A program made the translations under genes and the position numbers. From contig NZ_JAGGPF010000010.1 of NCBI RefSeq assembly GCF_018613935.1, positions 62,001 to 126,000 on the forward strand: a stretch of 64,000 nt of DNA, written 5' to 3'. Below, piece after piece: positions 60,872 to 64,000 of this stretch. Numbering within the stretch: position 1 is the first letter of the stretch; each line of letters begins with the position of its first letter. The DNA is from Agromyces sp. ISL-38 (GTDB taxonomy: Bacteria > Actinomycetota > Actinomycetes > Actinomycetales > Microbacteriaceae). The notes beneath the pieces were generated by a model. It was not told where the DNA came from and ran no database searches. It was given only the letters and a program-made list of their open reading frames with translations.

Positions 60872-62161
60872 TCAGGCGAGCGTGCGCGCCGGAAGCACCC
60901 CCGCCTCATCGAAGAGCCGCTCGAAGACCGCGCCGCGGTCGAACTGCAGGGCGAAGGCGCGGGCCCGGGCGGCACGAGCGAGCCGCTCTTCGGGGTCGAG
61001 CGCGAGGGACTCGTCGATCGCCGCGGCGATGGCGTCGGGGTCGTCGACGGGCACGATGATCGCGTGCTCGCCGACCGCCTCGAGGATGCCGCCGGTCTCG
61101 GTCGTGACGACCGGCCCGCCGCCGGCGAGCATCTTCTCGGCGAGCGCGATGCCGAAGGTCTCGACGAACTCGGGACGAGGCTTGCTCGGCAGCACGTAGG
61201 TGGCGCAACCCGCCATGAGGTAGGGCTTCTCGGCGTCGTCGACATCGTCGAGGAAGATGATGCGGTCGGCGAGCGGGGAGGCCGCGGCGAGCTCGCGGAG
61301 CGCCTCGGCCTCGGGGCCGCGCCCCGCGATCACGAGCTGCAGGCGTTCGTTCGACGGGGTGCGTTCGAAGCCGGCGATGAGGTCGTCGACGCCCTTCGCC
61401 TTCGTGAGGCGCGAGAGGAAGAGCACATAGCCGTCGCGCTCGAGCCCTCGTGCGGCGAGCACGCCGTCAATGAGCACCGGGTCGAGGTCGAGGTATTGCG
61501 AAGTGTCGATAGCGGGGTAGGAGATCCGGATGCGCTCGCGGCACTGGTCCGCGAAGCGGGTGCCGTGGAACGCGTCGATCTCGGCCGCCGAGGAAATGAT
61601 GAGCTCCCTCGTGTACTCCGAGACCGCGACGCAGTGATCTTGCGCGAGGTAGCTCGAAAGGATGTGCGCGGCCGCGCCGAAGCGCCCCTCGTCGACGCAC
61701 GAGCGCACGACGTTCGTGACATCCGATCCGACTGCCTCGGCGATCGTCGTGACGTTCACGGGCAGGCCCGTGCTCCACGCCGCGCGCACGGCGTCGGTGA
61801 CGGCCACGGTGTGCGGGCTGAGGTAGAGCGAGAGGCACACGGTGGGTACGCCGTCGGTGAAGAGCTCGACGAGCCGCCCCGTGATGCCGGCGAGATAGCG
61901 CCCATCGGGCACCTTGTAGTCGCCGACCGGTTCGGGGCGCTCGACGATGATGCCCTGGCTATAGGGGAGCATTCGGTCCAGCGGCTTCAGCGGCAGGCCC
62001 GTGGCCTGGAGTCGTTCGATGGGCCAGGTGACGATGCGCACCTCGTCGAAGCCGCGTTCGAGGGCGGCCTCGGCGAGGTTGCGTCCCTCGACCGAATGGC
62101 CGCAGATCACGGGGTCGGCGCGGTTCACGATGACGAGTCGATTGCGGGGTTTGGTGCTCAT
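60872..62161 (-). CDS. GT4-family glycosyltransferase
   Basis: 429 residues. A GT-B fold protein: N-terminal Rossmann part (RLVIVNRADPVICGHSVEGR), ending in the GT4 sugar-nucleotide site VLFLSRLTKAKGVDDLIAGF, LVIAGRGPEAEAL, the E(x7)E motif in RPEFVETFGIALAEKMLAGG. The N-terminus (RADPVICGHSVEGRNLAEAA) resembles actinobacterial enzymes that glycosylate surface polymers. The acceptor is unknown. It is 33 bp from the GH92 gene, so the two are likely cotranscribed. Confidence 0.85.
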   Translation of the reverse strand: MSTKPRNRLVIVNRADPVICGHSVEGRNLAEAALERGFDEVRIVTWPIERLQATGLPLKPLDRMLPYSQGIIVERPEPVGDYKVPDGRYLAGITGRLVELFTDGVPTVCLSLYLSPHTVAVTDAVRAAWSTGLPVNVTTIAEAVGSDVTNVVRSCVDEGRFGAAAHILSSYLAQDHCVAVSEYTRELIISSAAEIDAFHGTRFADQCRERIRISYPAIDTSQYLDLDPVLIDGVLAARGLERDGYVLFLSRLTKAKGVDDLIAGFERTPSNERLQLVIAGRGPEAEALRELAAASPLADRIIFLDDVDDAEKPYLMAGCATYVLPSKPRPEFVETFGIALAEKMLAGGGPVVTTETGGILEAVGEHAIIVPVDDPDAIAAAIDESLALDPEERLARAARARAFALQFDRGAVFERLFDEAGVLPARTLA

Positions 62162-62194
62162 GGCGGCTCCTTCGCGGTCAGATACGTTCAGATG

Positions 62195-64000
62195 TCAGTC
62201 GGACGAGGCCGAGGGGGGACGGTCACGTACCCCCCAGCTGCCGGGCTCGGGCCCGAGATCCACGCGCAATCGGCCGCCGCGGTGCAATTCGTCACCGCGA
62301 AGCCAGCTGCGCTCGAGCGGATCGCCGTTGAGCGACACCGATTGTACATATTGGGCAGGCCCGTCGGGCCGTGGTTCCACAAACCCCGTGGTCTCGATCG
62401 AGAGGGTGCCGTCGCCGAGTCGGATCTCTGCTTCGGCGAACGATGGGGCGTTCAGGAGGAAGAGGTTCTGGCCGGCCACCGGGAAGAGCCCGAGCGACGC
62501 CCAGACGTACCACGAGCTGAGTCCGCCCGAGTCGTCGTTGCCCGGCAGCCCGCCGCGGCCCGTGCCGAACTGCTGGAGCACCGCGGCGTGCACGACGTCG
62601 GCCGTGCGGTCTGGGCGGCCGGCATACTGGTAGGCCCACGGCGCCTCCATGTCGGGCTCGTTGTTGAGGCCCTCGAAACGACCCAGGGCGTAGCCGTTCG
62701 CGAGTTCCTCGAGTCCCGGCCGCACGCCGAGCTGCTGCACCGGCACGGCGCCGAACCCGAAAAAGGCGTCGAGCATGCTCACGAAGGCGTCATCGCCGCC
62801 GGCGAGACCGATGCGGTTGTGCATGTCGTGCAAGAGCCGGAACGAGTAGTTGTAGCGGCTGCCCTCGTAGAAGGTCGAGTCGAGCAGGAGCCCCGTGGTG
62901 TCGTCGAACGCGTTCACCCACCCTGCGGAGAGTGTCGTGAACTCGTCGGCGAGGGCGCGATCGCCCACGCGGGCTGCCACCTTCGCGGTGCACCAGTAGC
63001 CGAAGGCGATGTCGAGGGTGTGGCTGATCGGATGCGCGACGCCGCGCAGCAGGAAGTCCTCGCCGTAGGTGCGGCGCAGGTCGGAGTGCATGTGCACGAG
63101 GGCCCAGTCCCAGTCGATGCCGGGAAGGCCGAGCTGGCAGAGGTCGGCGAGGAAGGTCTGCGCGAGTGCGCTGCCCTGCCGCGAGAAGCGATCGCTGCCA
63201 CGGGCCATCCGGTAGCCGATCGGGAAGTTCCCTTCCTCCTCGCAGATCGTGAGGAGCGCCGTTCCGAGCTCGACCGCCCGCTCGGGCAGGAGGGCGGTGA
63301 GGAGCGGCAGCTGGGTGCGGTAGATGTCCCACATCGTGCTCAAGTCGTAGACGAACGGCCCCTCGGTCGGCCAGAACGGGCTCTCCTCGGGCGCGAGGCA
63401 CGGCTTGATGAGCGAGTGGTACAACGCGGTCGAGAACACCGTCTCCCGCTCGGCCGACGGAGTGTCGATCGTGATCGACTTCAAGTGCCGTCGCCAGGTC
63501 TTCTTCGTTCGGTCGCGACGCTGCGGGAAGCGCGCCGGCCCGACGCCGCAGTCGCGCCGGAGGTTTTCGCGAGCTTGCTCGACGCCACGGAGCGAGAACC
63601 CGATGCGCACCTCGACACTCTGGCCGGGCTCGCTCGGGCCTGCCCACATCAGGCCGAACGGCCGCAGGGTCGTTGGCCGGATGTGGTCGAAGTCGAGTCG
63701 TGTGCCGCCCGGCATGAGTCGCCGGTCGTACCAGAGCATCTGCCGCCATTGCGTGGCGTCGCATTCGATGTAGACCGCGAGCGGCGTGCCTTCGACGACG
63801 ATCTCGCCCTGCGCGACACCGGGCGCGACGGATTCGAGCTTCGCCCGCAAGGGGATGGTCTCTCCGTGCGGGATCCCGAGGCCGCCGAGCGAGAAGTCGA
63901 TGACGATGCGCGCACTGCGATGACGTGGGAACGTGTAGCGATGCACGGCGCTCTTCGGGCCCACGGTGAGTTCTGCGCGGATGCCGGAATCGAGTGTCGC
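62195..64000 (-). CDS. GH92 alpha-mannosidase, 5' end outside window
   Basis: At least 601 residues. The frame is open to the window edge, so the start lies beyond 64000. It reads SGIRAELTVGPKSAVHRYTF (first beta domain), then LWDIYRTQLP-type MWDIYRTQLPLLTALLPERA, and near the end GNDDSGGLSSWYVWASLGLF and FPVAGQNLFLLNAPSF, the GH92 hallmarks with acidic catalytic residues. GH92 enzymes are Ca-dependent exo-alpha-mannosidases. No signal peptide can be judged from this part. Confidence 0.9.
   Translation of the reverse strand, partial: ATLDSGIRAELTVGPKSAVHRYTFPRHRSARIVIDFSLGGLGIPHGETIPLRAKLESVAPGVAQGEIVVEGTPLAVYIECDATQWRQMLWYDRRLMPGGTRLDFDHIRPTTLRPFGLMWAGPSEPGQSVEVRIGFSLRGVEQARENLRRDCGVGPARFPQRRDRTKKTWRRHLKSITIDTPSAERETVFSTALYHSLIKPCLAPEESPFWPTEGPFVYDLSTMWDIYRTQLPLLTALLPERAVELGTALLTICEEEGNFPIGYRMARGSDRFSRQGSALAQTFLADLCQLGLPGIDWDWALVHMHSDLRRTYGEDFLLRGVAHPISHTLDIAFGYWCTAKVAARVGDRALADEFTTLSAGWVNAFDDTTGLLLDSTFYEGSRYNYSFRLLHDMHNRIGLAGGDDAFVSMLDAFFGFGAVPVQQLGVRPGLEELANGYALGRFEGLNNEPDMEAPWAYQYAGRPDRTADVVHAAVLQQFGTGRGGLPGNDDSGGLSSWYVWASLGLFPVAGQNLFLLNAPSFAEAEIRLGDGTLSIETTGFVEPRPDGPAQYVQSVSLNGDPLERSWLRGDELHRGGRLRVDLGPEPGSWGVRDRPPSASSD

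Overview
The window is high-GC DNA with overlapping ATGA/GTGA gene junctions, TAnnnT -10 boxes, several leaderless starts, and Ala-Ser pairs very often written GCATCC. This fits an actinobacterium, most likely a member of the Microbacteriaceae (Agromyces-like). That placement rests on codon style and gene content, not on a marker-gene comparison.

Layout. 1-5.8 kb: the end of a luciferase-like oxidoreductase, then a citrate/C4-dicarboxylate two-component system, a dicarboxylate symporter and a CitE-like lyase. 5.9-7.0 kb: an aminoglycoside-phosphotransferase-fold kinase and a 68-bp copy of part of the CitE-like gene. 7.0-19.9 kb: a myo-inositol catabolic island made of a GntR (IolR-type) repressor, iolC, a Cgl0159-type aldolase, iolB, iolD, iolE, iolG, a hydroxypyruvate-isomerase-like protein, a divergent Gfo/Idh/MocA dehydrogenase and a ribose-type ABC importer. 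A strong hairpin and a tRNA-Leu(TAG) close this block.

20.7-25.0 kb is an accessory patch: remains of polymorphic-toxin C-termini with immunity genes, including a barnase-type tip with barstar and a second tip/immunity pair sharing an ATGA overlap. A 1.3-kb IS3-family element cuts it. 25.1-42.6 kb holds secreted and sugar-uptake genes: an LAATG-anchored wall protein, a Tat-exported clan GH-A-like hydrolase divergent from a LacI/FAD-oxidoreductase/ABC operon with a palindromic operator, and a GH78 alpha-L-rhamnosidase with its own ABC transporter and LacI regulator.

43.1-47.7 kb is a Tad/Flp pilus operon (tadA, tadB, tadC, Flp-like pilin, three TadE/TadG-like pseudopilins). 48.5-53.8 kb is scarred: truncated copies of 5' gene ends (a coiled-coil gene, prfB, an MFS gene), a DNA-ligase fragment, other broken frames and a frameshifted squalene-cyclase-like gene lie among intact genes. 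53.8-58.4 kb is the conserved block prfB, C26 peptidase, ftsE, ftsX, smpB. It is followed by a tyrosine phosphatase, a membrane protein built from three repeats, a SIMPL protein, a GT4 glycosyltransferase and the start-truncated GH92 mannosidase at the right edge.

The window suggests a saprophytic soil or plant-associated actinobacterium that imports and degrades inositol, rhamnosides and other glycans, each set under a local repressor. The least ordinary parts are the toxin-tip graveyard and the repeated pattern of truncated 5' gene copies lying near the genuine genes.
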